Below, one piece after another: positions 10,718 through 22,259 of a stretch of DNA of 64,000 nucleotides. Made by a program: the position numbers and the translations under genes. This DNA is from Scalesia atractyloides. Its lineage: Eukaryota; Streptophyta; Magnoliopsida; Asterales; Asteraceae. Each line of letters starts with the position of its first letter. Position 1 is the stretch's first letter. The notes beneath the pieces are model-generated. The model saw only the letters and a list, made by a program, of their open reading frames with translations. It had not been told where the DNA came from and ran no database searches. The stretch covers positions 7,633,163 to 7,697,162 of the forward strand of contig CAMTDV010000009.1 in assembly GCA_947069175.1 (NCBI GenBank). Direction: 5' to 3'.

Positions 10718-11482
10718 ATGACTCTAGGGATATAGGATAGGTTATTAAACCCTTAGAGCCTATACTATAGTCTGCCTAAATTTTAATTGAGTTGGTGGTT
10801 ACATACAAACTTATGATATTTATTTGTTTCATATTTGTTTATATTTACAGTCAAACATACATACTTACATACACATTCATTATACATATATCAATGTTCA
10901 TATATTCAATTCAACTTCATACTTTTGTTATTCAAAGATTTTGTTGCAATTTTCAAATCCCATCAAAGTAAGTTCTGCGATGGGCATGTAGTAACTAGAA
11001 GGGTACAAGTACCGGTAGTCGGAACGTCCTGTCTAGGTTGGCATTCGTATAAATCCAATATAACGGACCAGTTTGCCTACCTGGGGACTAACGATGAGAG
11101 TACGAAGGACCTATTAGGCCAAAGCATGCCACACCAAACGTCGTTCGAACTAACCCCACTTTGAGGTGTCACCGTGTCTACACCTGGACACATTCCGAAT
11201 ATCACACGTTATATACATATTTCTCGATTTTCTCCGGGTTTTAGTGTACGTAACCAGGCTAACACATGCGAACCATATAAAAACCCGGTATTCATGGGGG
11301 CCCACTATGATCACGAAGGTGAAGTATGGCGGCATGTAGGGCCTAATGAAGAGCAAACCCCAAGACATCCTATGGATGTAGTAGATTTATTTTTCTATAA
11401 TTATTTTATGAATGTTCATTCCTAGTGCGACCCATGATCCCAAAAGCATCCAACTCATACTCTTGACATGTATTCCTTGTAG
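10718..11482 (+). other. TR-GAG leader 1 with conserved block and possible intron
   Basis: No supported gene. A roughly 220-base block from about 10972 is nearly unchanged in all three TR-GAG interiors. It starts next to a GTAAGT-like 5' splice donor (AAAGTAAGTT), and the gag ATG at 11483 directly follows TTCCTTGTAG, an acceptor-like sequence. A spliced leader of about 510 bases is possible. A 109-codon ORF at 10835-11164 is open in all copies but looks incidental. Confidence 0.5.
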
Positions 11483-12838
11483 ATGTCTTCTAACCTCGCC
11501 TGTAGGAAGATGAGGGCAGGAAAAGCTCGCGAGCGCATGGCTGCCGTACTACCCAACATTGTAATCCATGTCCAACAAGCACTTACCGCTAATCCTGTCA
11601 ATCAAGAAGATCAACACGTTATCAACCCTCCCCCAAATACCACTAAATGCACCTACAAGCATTTCAAATCATGCACCCTCCAAAATACAAAGGGACTGAA
11701 GGTGTCACTGCTCTCCTCCATTGGTTTGAAGAGATGGAGAACACTTTTCTAAATTGCGATTGCCCCGATTATCGCAAAGTGCGATATGCTACCGGTCGAT
11801 TATATGGAATAGCACTTACTTGGTGGAATACAGAGAAGGCCAAACGAGGTGTGGAAGATGCTATGACTTTAACTTGGAACGAATTGAAGGAAATCATGAC
11901 CAGATGATTTTGCCCAAGGAACGAAATCAAGAAATTAGAAGATGAATATTATTCGTTGAAGCAAAAGGAAGGAGACCACACCACATACAACAAAAGATTC
12001 CTTGAGTTACATCAAATGGTTCCCAACATGTTCACTCCCCTTTACGTTTGATCGAGCACTACATTCGTGGTCTTCCGTCAAAGATTCAAGACTCTGTAAT
12101 AAGTACCACGCCTCCAACTTTGGAAGCAGCAATGGAGTTAGCTACAGAGCTCACCGAGAACCGAATCCGGAACAAAGACTTCAAGGAGGAGAAGAAGAAG
12201 GATAAAGCATCGACTGAAACCTCCGACTACACCCAAACCGAATCCCCTTCTCAACCCAATTCTAAGAGAAAAAGAGACGGGCAACTTTTCGCTGCTATCC
12301 AACGAAATCAACCTATTTCACACGCCATACCCATCCAAGCTATCCCAATCACTCAAGTGGCACCAAACTCAACTTACCCAAATAAGAAACCATATCTTGG
12401 ACCTCACCCTCGATGCAACAACTGTTTTTATCACCATCCCCTTACCTTACCTTGTCGACTATGTGCAACTTGTGGACGCTATGGTCATTTGAGCAAGGTT
12501 TGCCGCACTTTCAAAACCAAATCTCTCCCCTACTCAAAACATGATCCAAACCTATCAACAACCCCAATACCCCATGTTCCCATATGTTCGAGCTTGTTTC
12601 AATTGTGGCGACCCTACCCACTTTAGAAACACGTGCCCTCGATTGGTTAACATCATCAACACTCAAGCTAGTCAAACCCAGTTAACCAAGTAAATCAAGA
12701 AAACCCAATCACTAGGCCACCAGCAAGAGGAAGAGTTTTCAACATCAACGCTAATCTGTCGAAGATAATGACGGCCCAAACGAAGATACCCAACTAGTCC
12801 TCTTCACCGAAAATCCAGATTCAACTCCAATCGTTTAG
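11483..12838 (+). pseudogene. gag: TR-GAG gag, copy 1, frameshifted
   Basis: Same protein as the intact gag at 51704-53092. The start MSSN follows an acceptor-like site. The capsid core is recognisable by LLHWFEEMENTFLNC, LTWWNTEKAKRG and LTWNELKEIMT. Two zinc knuckles follow near 12460 and 12598. A frameshift near 11670-11750, a stop at about 11905 where the sister copies have CGA, further shifts near 12040 and 12535, and small deletions near 12670 and 12760 break it. It is more decayed than copy 2, although the LTRs are similar. Confidence 0.85.
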
Positions 12839-12908
12839 TTTTATGTTTTTCTTTATGTTTTAGAATCACATAGAACCAATCATAACTTAAGGATAAAGCC
12901 AATGAAAC

Positions 12909-14540
12909 TTTCACAAGAATATGGTGGATACGCCGCTGGTACTTCCTATATATAAGTATTCTTGTCAAAGGATCGGAGGCATTATCAGGCGGTTATGAGA
13001 GGTTCCATGTATAGGCTGTTTGTGTGATTATTGTTTAGATTAAATTTATTATTTTCAGTACATGCAATACGATCGGCTCCGTTTGATTGAGCCTTGATCG
13101 CACAGACATTTTCATTTTCAGTACATGCAATACGATCGGCTCCGTTTGATTGAGCCTTGATCGCACAGACATTTTCATTATCAGTATCTTGTGGTTGTTG
13201 TGTTTGTTGTAGAGTCACATAGAACTAATCATAACTTGCGGATAAAGTCAATGAGAATTTGACAGAATATGGTGGATACGCCGCTGGTACTTCCTATATA
13301 TAAGTATTCTTGTCAAAGGATCGGAGGCATTATCAGGCGGTTATGAGAGGTTCCATGTATAAGTTGTTGGTGTGATTATTGTTTAGATTAAATTCATTAT
13401 TTTCAGTACATGCAATACGATCGGCTCCGTTTGATTGAGCCTTGATCGCACAGACATTTTCATTTTCAGTACATGCAATACGATCGGCTCCGTTTGATTG
13501 AGCCTTGATCGCACAGACATTTTCATTATCAGTATCTTGTGGTTGTTGTGTTTGTTGTAGAGTCACATAGAACTAATCATAACTTGCGGATAAAGTCAAT
13601 GAGAATTTGACGAGAATATGGTGGATACGCCGCTGGTACTTCCTATATATAAGTATTCTTGTCAAAGGATCGGAGGCATTATCAGGCGGTTATGAGAGGT
13701 TCCATGTATAAGTTGTTGGTGTGATTATTGTTTAGATTAAATTCATTATTTTCAGTACATACAATACGATCGGCTCTGTTTGATTGAGCCTTGATCGCAC
13801 AGACATTTTCATTTACATGCAATACGATCGGCTCCGTTTGATTGAGCCTTGATCGCACAGACATTTTTCATTTTCAGTATCTTGTGTTTGTGTGTTGGTT
13901 GTAGAGTCACATAGGACTATCATAATTCACTGATAAAACCAACGAAAATTTGACAAGAATATGGTGGATACGCCGCTGGTACTTCCTATATATAAGTATT
14001 CTTGTCAAAGGATCAGAGGCATTGTCAGACGGTTATGAGAAGTTCTATGTAGGATTTAGTAGTTTCTTGGTAACAAATCATAACTTGCGGATAAAACCAA
14101 CGAAAATTTGACAAGAATATGGTGGATACGCCGCTGGTACTTCCTATATATAAGTATTCTTGTCAAAGGATCAGAGGCATTATCAGGCGGTTATGAGAGG
14201 TTCCATGTAGGATTTAGTATTGTCTTGGTTGAAATTTGTGTTGCATTTATATCATCTCGCTATTTAAAGAAATTGGATTGTGTTCCATTTCTACATAAAC
14301 TAACCTCTCCATCATAACAAACGAGAGAGGAACTGTCACCATTCAAACATATATGCTATCAGAATGTGGATTCAAATATTAGTTGTTGTGTTTATTTATG
14401 TTCTATAGTCATAGAACCAATCATAACTTACTGATAAAACCAATGAAAATTTGACAAGATATGGTGGATACGCCGCTGGTACTTCCTATATATAAGTATT
14501 CTTGTCAAAGGATCAGAGGTATTGTTAGATGGTTATGAGA
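12909..14540 (+). repeat. TR-GAG 3' structured repeat array 1
   Basis: Six copies of a unit built around TATGGTGGATACGCC (near 12920, 13269, 13618, 13961, 14118, 14460) are present. The first three repeat with a period of 348-349 bp, and each long unit also holds two 63-64 bp subrepeats with the hairpin GATCGGCTC...GAGCCTTGATC (six copies, 13070-13855). The first unit has a damaged left arm (TCACAAGAATA). No protein is supported here; the repeated minus-strand ORFs are a by-product of the repeat. Confidence 0.9.
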
Positions 14541-14816
14541 AGTTCCATGTAGGTTGTAGTATTAGAAGTTTTGCCTTAGGATATAACCATATCCTTCCAA
14601 ACATATCCAAACTCTTATGCATGATATCATATTTAGCGAATCAACTCTGCTTATCAATACTTTTACAGTAGGCAACGAAAAGCGATTCCTGTAATAGGGT
14701 ACTTAACCCTTACAAGGGACGTTACCGCCTCAAACAAGAACTTAAACCCTTACTTTTCTAAGTATGTACCTGTCAAACTAAACACTATTATTCTTTTGTC
14801 AAATATATCACTACTT
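14541..14816 (+). other. TR-GAG segment between array 1 and polypurine tract
   Basis: Unique sequence conserved in all three interiors, for example around GGGTACTTAACC near 14698. I see no ORF or clear structure in it. Confidence 0.4.
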
Positions 14817-14852
14817 AAATTTCGGGACGAAATTTCTAAAAGCAGGGGATAC
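14817..14852 (+). other. Inverted repeat and polypurine tract before LTR 2
   Basis: AAATTTCG, GGA, CGAAATTT form a perfect 8-bp inverted repeat at 14817-14835. The purine tract AAAAGCAGGGGA and two more bases lead to the LTR. The polypurine tract primes plus-strand DNA synthesis. The same arrangement precedes LTR 3 and the second LTR of the young element. Confidence 0.8.
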
Positions 14853-15039
14853 TGTAACATCCGTCAAAAACGGATTTTACCAAACCCGCTCCGTTTATTA
14901 ACCGAACAATCAGTTTAAAATTTCGTGGCGTATTTAATGCCCAAATTAATTTTAAACGATACATAATTAATTATTATATTGGAATATATAATTTGTTTTT
15001 GAAAAATTGTTAAAAATAATGAAATAAAAATAAAATGGC

Positions 15040-15118
15040 ATTGCCGGGTTTCGAACCCGGGTCAGTCAGCCGGGTCAACGACTTAACACCCACACACTCA
15101 ACCACTGCGCCACTTGTA
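15040..15118 (-). promoter_or_regulatory. Class-II tRNA-like pol III module in LTR 2 U3, antisense
   Basis: Same module as in LTR 1: A box TGGCGCAGTGG, B box GGTTCGAAACC, perfect five-pair T stem, T-runs just beyond it on the minus strand. Confidence 0.65.
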
Positions 15119-15814
15119 TTCCTTGTTAATTAATGGAAACAATTAATACATATTATCATTCTCGAATTCAAAATCGGCGCGCCCAAATGCAGTCGTCGAA
15201 ATCCCGGCGATCTCGCGAGATTGGACGGTTACTTCAGTTATAACGTAAACCTTAAACACTACATCGGTTATAACCGACGCCTGAGTCCGCGAAACAAGTT
15301 TATAACCGCCGGAGAATTTCTAACCGACGAATCAAGTCGGAAATCGGACCAAATTCATCGATGACCTGCCCTATAAATACCTCCTCGAACCTCTGCAAGC
15401 TTTTTCGCTCAAAACCGCACCCTTTCTTGGCGAAAATTTACTCGCCGGAAAAGTTCTGCACATCGCCGGAAAACCGAACCCTTCACTTCTGAGCCTTACT
15501 GAACCCCCTGAGCTTATACCGAAGTCACCCACATCCTTTTCAAGCTTGCTGAAGACTCTCTGCCGCAAGACACACGACGCCGGAATCTTTTGCTGTCACC
15601 GGAGTTCTGCCGAAGAAACAGAGAAGTCCAGTCGGTATACCTTACGCTTAAATCTTTCATTCTTTTTATATAATCTCACATGTAATTAACCATCAGACAC
15701 TAATGAACATGATTTAATCTTCGAACCAGTCGGACTTCCGATTCTGGTTAAAATCTAACGAAGAAGACGAAGTGTCCGTTGTCTATAAGTTTAATTTAAT
15801 TCAAGTTATAACTC

Positions 15815-16403
15815 GGGTTAGACACACAGTCTAGCGGTGGACTGTGTGCACATTAAACACGTAAACGTCTCGAGTTCGAATCTTGTCCCACGCATGCTTG
15901 CCTTAATAAAAATGTCCTTTTTTTGTTAACCGAACCGGAGTCACCGCTGTTACATGTTAAGTTTAATAATAACCGGAATAATAACCAAGTTAGACACACA
16001 ATCTAGTGGTGGACTGTGTGAATGTTTAATCACACGTCACGAGTTTGAATCCGGACTACCGCACCGGTCTGGACAATTATCCAACCTTTTTAAATAAGGC
16101 AGAACTGAAATTATTTAATTGTATATAAGTATAATAAAAATCAGGTTATATAACAAGTTAAACACACAGTCCAGCGGTGGACTGTGTGTTAACCTAAACC
16201 ACAGGTCCCGGGTTCGAGACCTGTGGAGCGCACCGAGTCACTGATTAAAATCTTTTTAGAAATAAGTTGATTTTCGGATTAATCTAATTAATATATAAAT
16301 ATAATTAAAAACAGAAAGATTTCGGGTTAGACACGTAGCTCAGTTGGTAGAGCTGCGTGCACGCGTACGGGAGGTCTCGGGTTCGAGCCTCACCCAGCGC
16401 ACA
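15815..16403 (+). promoter_or_regulatory. Four tandem tRNA-like pol III modules in LTR 2
   Basis: Modules are at about 15815-15894, 15988-16065, 16155-16233 and 16324-16403. The second has a decayed B box (GTTTGAATC). T-runs follow at 15918-15924, 16087-16091, 16253-16257 and 16468-16472, roughly 35 to 85 bases beyond each B box. Confidence 0.65.
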
Positions 16404-17480
16404 CTTACACGCATACGAACCGGTCAAACAGTCAAGGTCAAAGGTCAACGGTCAAAAAAAGTCAACATTTTTATTATTTTTATTTATTTATTTTAATTAA
16501 AAATCAATTAAAAATACTTAAAAATAACATTTTTAAGGTTAGAAAATAGCCTTAAACTCACAAAAATACACCCAACAATCCTACTAAAATGGATGAATAA
16601 AACCCGTTTACTTACCGAAACATTATGCCATTATCTAGGTTAATTTCACTCGTGGTTAAAACCACTTTGTGCGCATTCAACATCATCAACCGAACGCACC
16701 CACTGTGAGTGAATCTTACAACTTCCCTTTTTAATTACATGTTTTGGGGTGTGTCATGTGTCACAAAATAATTAACTCGTTTATTTAAACTTGTGTCATA
16801 CCATATTGTGATCTAAACTTAGATTGTTTATATTGTTGTGGTTATGTATTTCATTTTGTCAACTTATATGAAAGTCATTCATTAAGCCCATCAGTTCCTC
16901 GTGGGAGACAAGTTGAGCAACGCGTGCCTCAAAACAAATCCATTATTGTTCATGTGTGTATTATTGAGTTTATATTGTTTGTAGTTATGTATTTTATATT
17001 GTCAAGTTTATGCAATTCATTCATTAGGCCCATCAGTTCCTCGTGAGAGACGAGTTGAGCAACGCGTGCCTCTAAACGATCCATTATTGTTCATGTGTGT
17101 ATTGTTTATTATCAAATTGATTGGTGAATAAGTTTACATCTATTTTTACTCATGTGTGGTTGTGCACTTTATTTTATAATCAATTAAATAAACTTGTTCA
17201 AATGTTTTCCATAGGATTCACTCGCCAACTTTTTGTTGATCCAAAAACCCTTTTTACACATGATGCAGGTGAACAGGATGAAGCAAGGAAAACATAGGAA
17301 ATGCCTTAAAAGAAAACAATGAAGCCTAGATTGATATTTAGGACATGTTGTAATATTGATTGTAATTTTCCATTAAAGTGTATTAATGAATATGAAACGT
17401 TAAAATAAATGTCATGAGCTTGATGATAACCCAATCATGCCCCGATCACCATTTCCGCTGCGGGTCGGGGTGTGACAGAT

Positions 17481-17493
17481 TGGTATCAGAGCC
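17481..17493 (+). other. Primer binding site, interior 2 (tRNA-iMet)
   Basis: TGGTATCAGAGCC, three bases after LTR 2. Confidence 0.9.
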
Positions 17494-18258
17494 ATGACTA
17501 TAGGGATATAGGATAGGTTATTAGACCCTTAGAGCCTATACTATAGTCTGCCTAAATTTTAATTGATTAGGTGGTTACATACAAACTTATGATATTTATT
17601 TGTTTCAAATTTGTTTATATTTACAGTCAAACATACATACTTATATACACATTCATTATACATATATCAATGTTCATATATTCAATTCAACTTCATACTT
17701 TTGTTATTCAAAGATTTTGTTGCAATTTTCAAATCCCATCAAAGTAAGTTCTGCGATGGGCATGTAGTAACTGGAAGGGTACAAGTACCGGTAGTCGGAA
17801 CGTCCTGTCTAGGTTGGCATTCGTATAAATCCAATATAACGGACCAGTTTGCCTACCTGGGGACTAACGATGAGAGTACGAAGGACCTATTAGGCCAAAG
17901 CATGCCACACCAAACGTCGTTCGAACTAACCCCACTTTGAGGTGTCACCGTGTCTACACCTGGACACATTCCGAATATCACACGTTATATACATATTTCT
18001 CGATTTTCTCCGGGTTTTAGTGTACGTAACCAGGCTAACACATGCGAACCATATGAAAAACCCGGTATTCATGGGGGCCCATATGATTACGAAGGTGAAG
18101 TATGGCGGCATGTAGGGCCTAATGAAGAGCAAAGCCCAAGACATCCTATGGATGTAGTAGATTTATTTTTCTATAATTATTTTATGAATGTTCATTCCTA
18201 GTGCGACCCATGATCCCAAAAGCATCCAACTCATACTCTTGACATGTATTCCTTGTAG
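17494..18258 (+). other. TR-GAG leader 2
   Basis: Near-identical copy of leader 1, with the same donor-like site near 17745 and acceptor-like TTCCTTGTAG before the gag ATG at 18259. Confidence 0.5.
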
Positions 18259-19620
18259 ATGTCTTCTAACCTTGCCCGTAGGAAGATGAGGGCAGGAAAA
18301 GCTCGCGAGCGCATGGCCGCCGTAATACCCAACATTGTAATCCAAGTCCAACAAGCACTTACCGCTAATCCTGTCAATCAAGAAGATCAACACATTATCA
18401 ACCCTCCCCCAAATACCACTAAATGCACCTACAAGCATTTCAAATCATGCGACCCTCCAAAATACAAAGGGACTGAAGGTGTCACTGCTCTCCTCCATTG
18501 GTTTGAAGAGATGGAGAACACTTTTCTAAATTGCGATTGCCCCGATGATCGCAAAGTGCGATATGCTACCGGTCGATTATATGGAATAGCACTTACTTGG
18601 TGGAATACAGAGAAGGCCAAACGAGGTGTGGAAGATACTATGACTTTAACTTGGAACGAATTGAAGGAAATCATGACCAGACGATTTTGCCCAAGGAGCG
18701 AAATCAAGAAATTAGAAGATGAATTTTATTCGTTGAAGCAAAAGGAAGGAGACCACACCACATACAACAAAAGATTCCTTGAGTTACATCAAATGGTTCC
18801 CAACATGTTCACTCCCCTTTACTGTTTGATCGAACACTACATTCGTGGTCTTCCGTCAAAGATTCAAGACTCTGTAATAAGTACCACGCCTCCAACTTTG
18901 GAAGCAGCAATGGAGTTAGCTACAGAGCTCACCGAGAACCGAATCCGGAACAAAGACTTCAAGGAGGAGAAGAAGAAGGATAAAGCATCGACTGAAACCT
19001 CCGACTACACCCAAACCGAATCCCCTTCTCAACCCAATTCTAAGAGAAAAAGAGACGGGCAACTTTTCGCTGCTATCCAACGAAATCAACCAATTTCACA
19101 CGCCATACCCATCCAAGCTATCCCAATCACTCAAGTGGCACCAAACTCAACTTACCCAAATAAGAAACCATATCTTGGACCTCACCCTTGATGCAACAAC
19201 TGTTTTTATCACCATCCCCTTACCTTACCTTGTCGACTATGTGCAACTTGTGGACGCTATGGTCATTTGAGCAAGGTTTGCCGCACCTTTCAAAACCAAA
19301 TCTCTCCCTCTACTCAAAACATGATCCAAACCTATCAACAACCCCAATACCCCATGTTCCCATATGTTCGAGCTTGTTTCAATTGTGGCGACCCTACCCA
19401 CTTTAGAAACACGTGCCCTCGATTGGTTAACATCATCAACACTCAAGCTCAGTCAAACCGAGTTAACCAAGTAAATCAAGAAAACCCAATCACTAGGCCA
19501 CCAGCAAGAGGAAGAGTTTTCAACATCAACGCCAATCTTGTCGAAGATAATGACGGCCCAAACGAAGATACCCAACTGGTCCTCTTCACCGAAAATCCAG
19601 ATTCAACTCCAATCGTTTAG
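18259..19620 (+). pseudogene. gag: TR-GAG gag, copy 2, single premature stop
   Basis: The frame is open from 18259 to 19620 (454 codons with stop) except for one TGA at 19189-19191, codon 311, where copy 1 has CGA and the young element CAA. The domain order is a basic start (SSNLARRKMRAGKARER), capsid core with LTWWNTEKA, a charged linker with EEKKKDKAS, and two CCHC knuckles (CATCGRYGHLSKVC and CFNCGDPTHFRNTC) after the stop. The 310-residue product before the stop would keep the capsid but lose RNA-binding knuckles. Confidence 0.88.
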
Positions 19621-19689
19621 TTTTATGTTTTTCTTTATGTTTTAGAATCACATAGAACCAATCATAACTTAAGGATAAAGCCAATGAAA

Positions 19690-21690
19690 CTTTGACAAGA
19701 ATATGGTGGATACGCCGCTGGTACTTCCTATATATAAGTATTCTTGTCAAAGGATCGGAGGCATTATCAGGCGGTTATGAGAGGTTCCATGTATAGGCTG
19801 TTTGTGTGATTATTGTTTAGATTAAATTTATTATTTTCAGTACATGCAATACGATCGGCTCCGTTTGATTGAGCCTTGATCGCACATACATTTTCATTTT
19901 CAGTACATGCAATACGATCGGCTCCGTTTGATTGAGCCTTGATCGCACAGACATTTTCATTATCAGTATCTTGTGGTTGTTGTGTTTGTTGTAGAGTCAC
20001 ATAGAACTAATCATAAATTGTGGATAAAGTCAATGAGAATTTGACAAGAATATGGTGGATACGCCGCTGGTACTTCCTATATATAAGTATTCTTGTCAAA
20101 GGATCGGAGGCATTATCAGGCGGTTATGAGAGGTTCCATGTATAAGTTGTTGGTGTGATTATTGTTTAGATTAAATTCATTATTTTCAGTACATGCAATA
20201 CGATCGGCTCCGTTTGATTGAGCCTTGATCGCACAGACATTTTCATTTTCAGTACATGCAATACGATCGGCTCCGTTTGATTGAGCCTTGATCGCACAGA
20301 CATTTTCATTATCAGTATCTTGTGGTTGTTGTGTTTGTTGTAGAGTCACATAGAACTAATCATAACTTGCGGATAAAGTCAATGAGAATTTGACGAGAAT
20401 ATGGTGGATACGCCGTTGGTACTTCCTATATATAAGTATTCTTGTCAAAGGATCGGAGGCATTATCAGGCGGTTATGAGAGGTTCCATGTATAAGTTGTT
20501 GGTGTGATTATTGTTTAGATTAAATTCATTATTTTCAGTACATGCAATACGATCGGCTCCGTTTGATTGAGCCTTGATCGCACAGACATTTTCATTTTCA
20601 GTACATGCAATACGATCGGCTCCGTTTGATTGAGCCTTGATCGCACAGACATTTTCATTATCAGTATCTTGTGGTTGTTGTGTTTGTTGTAGAGTCACAT
20701 AGAATTAATCATAACTTGCGGATAAAGTCAATGAGAATTTGACGAGAATATGGTGGATACGCCGCTGGTACTTCCTATATATAAGTATTCTTGTCAAAGG
20801 ATCGGAGGCATTATCAGGCGGTTATGAGAGGTTCCATGTATAAGTTGTTGGTGTGATTATTGTTTAGATTAAATTCATTATTTTCAGTACATGCAATACG
20901 ATCGGCTGCGTTTGATTGAGCCTTGATCGCACAGACATTTTCATTTTCAGTACATGCAATACGTTCGGCTCCGTTTGATTGAGCCTTGATCGCACAGACA
21001 TTTTTCATTTTCAGTATCTTGTGTTTGTGTGTTGGTTGTAGAGTCACATAGGACTATCATAATTCACTGATAAAACCAACGAAAATTTGACAAGAATATG
21101 GTGGATACGCCGCTGGTACTTCCTATATATAAGTATTCTTGTCAAAGGATCAGAGGCATTGTCAGACGGTTATGAGAAGTTCTATGTAGGAATTAGTAGT
21201 TTCTTGGTAACAAATCATAACTTGCGGATAAAACCAACGAAAATTTGACAAGAATATGGTGGATACGCCGCTAGTACTTCCTATATATAAGTATTCTTGT
21301 CAAAGGATCAGAGGCATTATCAGGCGGTTATGAGAGGTTCCATGTAGGATTTAGTATTGTCTTGGTTGAAATTTGTGTTGCATTTATATCATCTCGCTAT
21401 TTAAAGAAATTGGATTGTGTTCCATTTCTACATAAACTAACCTCTCCATCATAACAAACGAGAGAGGAACTGTCACCATTCAAACATATATGCTATCAGA
21501 ATGTGGATTCAAATATTAGTTATTGTGTTTATTTATGTTCTATAGTCATAGAACCAATCATAACTTACTGATAAAACCAATGAAAATTTGACAAAAATAT
21601 GGTGGATACGCCACTGGTACTTTCTATATATAAGTATTCTTGTCAAAGGATCAGAGGTATTGTTAGATGGTTATGAGAAGTTCCATGTAG
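19690..21690 (+). repeat. TR-GAG 3' structured repeat array 2
   Basis: Same organisation as array 1 with one more 349-bp unit: units start near 19692, 20040, 20389 and 20738, followed by three shorter units near 21087, 21246 and 21587. Eight GGCTC/GAGCC hairpins lie between 19852 and 20992. Each unit also contains CCTATATATAAG, a TATA-like sequence on the plus strand. Confidence 0.9.
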
Positions 21691-21955
21691 GTTGTAGTAT
21701 TAGAAGTTTTGCCTTAGGATATAACCATATCCTTCCAAACATATCCAAACTCTTATGCATGATATCATATTTAGCGAATCAACTCTGCTTATCAATACTT
21801 TTACAGTAGGCAACGAAAAGCGATTCCTGTAATAGGGTACTTAACCCTTACAAGGGACGTTACCGCCTCAAACAAGAACTTAAACCCTTACTTTTCTAAG
21901 TATGTAACTGTCAAACTAAACACGATTATTCTTTTAGTCAAATATATCACTACTT

Positions 21956-21992
21956 AAATTTCGGGACGAAATTTCTAAAAAGCAGGGGATAC
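21956..21992 (+). other. Inverted repeat and polypurine tract before LTR 3
   Basis: Same inverted repeat at 21956-21974, followed by AAAAAGCAGGGGATAC and the LTR start at 21993. Confidence 0.8.
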
Positions 21993-22180
21993 TGTAACAT
22001 CCGTCAAAAAACGGATTTTTCCAAACCCGCTCCGTTTATTAACCGAACAATCAGTTTAAAATTTCGTGGCGTATTTAATGCCCAAATTAATTTTAAACGA
22101 TACATAATTAATTATTATATTGGAATATATAATTTGTTTTTGAAAAATTGTTAAAAATAATGAAATAAAAATAAAATGGC

Positions 22181-22259
22181 ATTGCCGGGTTTCGAACCCG
22201 GGTCAGTCAGCCGGGTCAACGACTTAACACCCACACACTCAACCACTGCGCCACTTGTA
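22181..22259 (-). promoter_or_regulatory. Class-II tRNA-like pol III module in LTR 3 U3, antisense
   Basis: A and B boxes and the T stem are identical to those of LTR 1 and LTR 2. Confidence 0.65.

Larger units (their letters stand above)
14853..17477 (+). repeat. TR-GAG LTR 2 (middle)
   Basis: It is 2625 bp long, preceded by the polypurine tract AGCAGGGGATAC and followed by a primer site, so it serves as 3' LTR of interior 1 and 5' LTR of interior 2. The TATA box is TATAAATA at 15372-15379. Its U5 part has a roughly 142-bp duplication (about 16880-17140), each copy with the hairpin-forming block CTCGTGAGAGACGAG or a variant. Confidence 0.92.

Noticed and set aside
10835..11164. 109-codon leader ORF present in all TR-GAG copies
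   Set aside because: The N-terminal half is low-complexity Ile/Tyr/His and the region is conserved as DNA; the copies are too alike to test for coding selection. Treated as leader.
12985..13864. Repeated 60-77 codon minus-strand ORFs (also at 19767-21047)
   Set aside because: They repeat only because the 349-bp DNA unit repeats; they have no domain, and the hairpin repeat explains them better.
17611..18201. Separate genes between LTR 2 and gag
   Set aside because: Equivalent positions in the young element are disrupted (51427-51700), so no coding conservation is seen.
19690..21050. CRISPR-like regular repeats
   Set aside because: The period is 349 bp with no unique spacers, and this is plant retrotransposon DNA. 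It is a tandem array.
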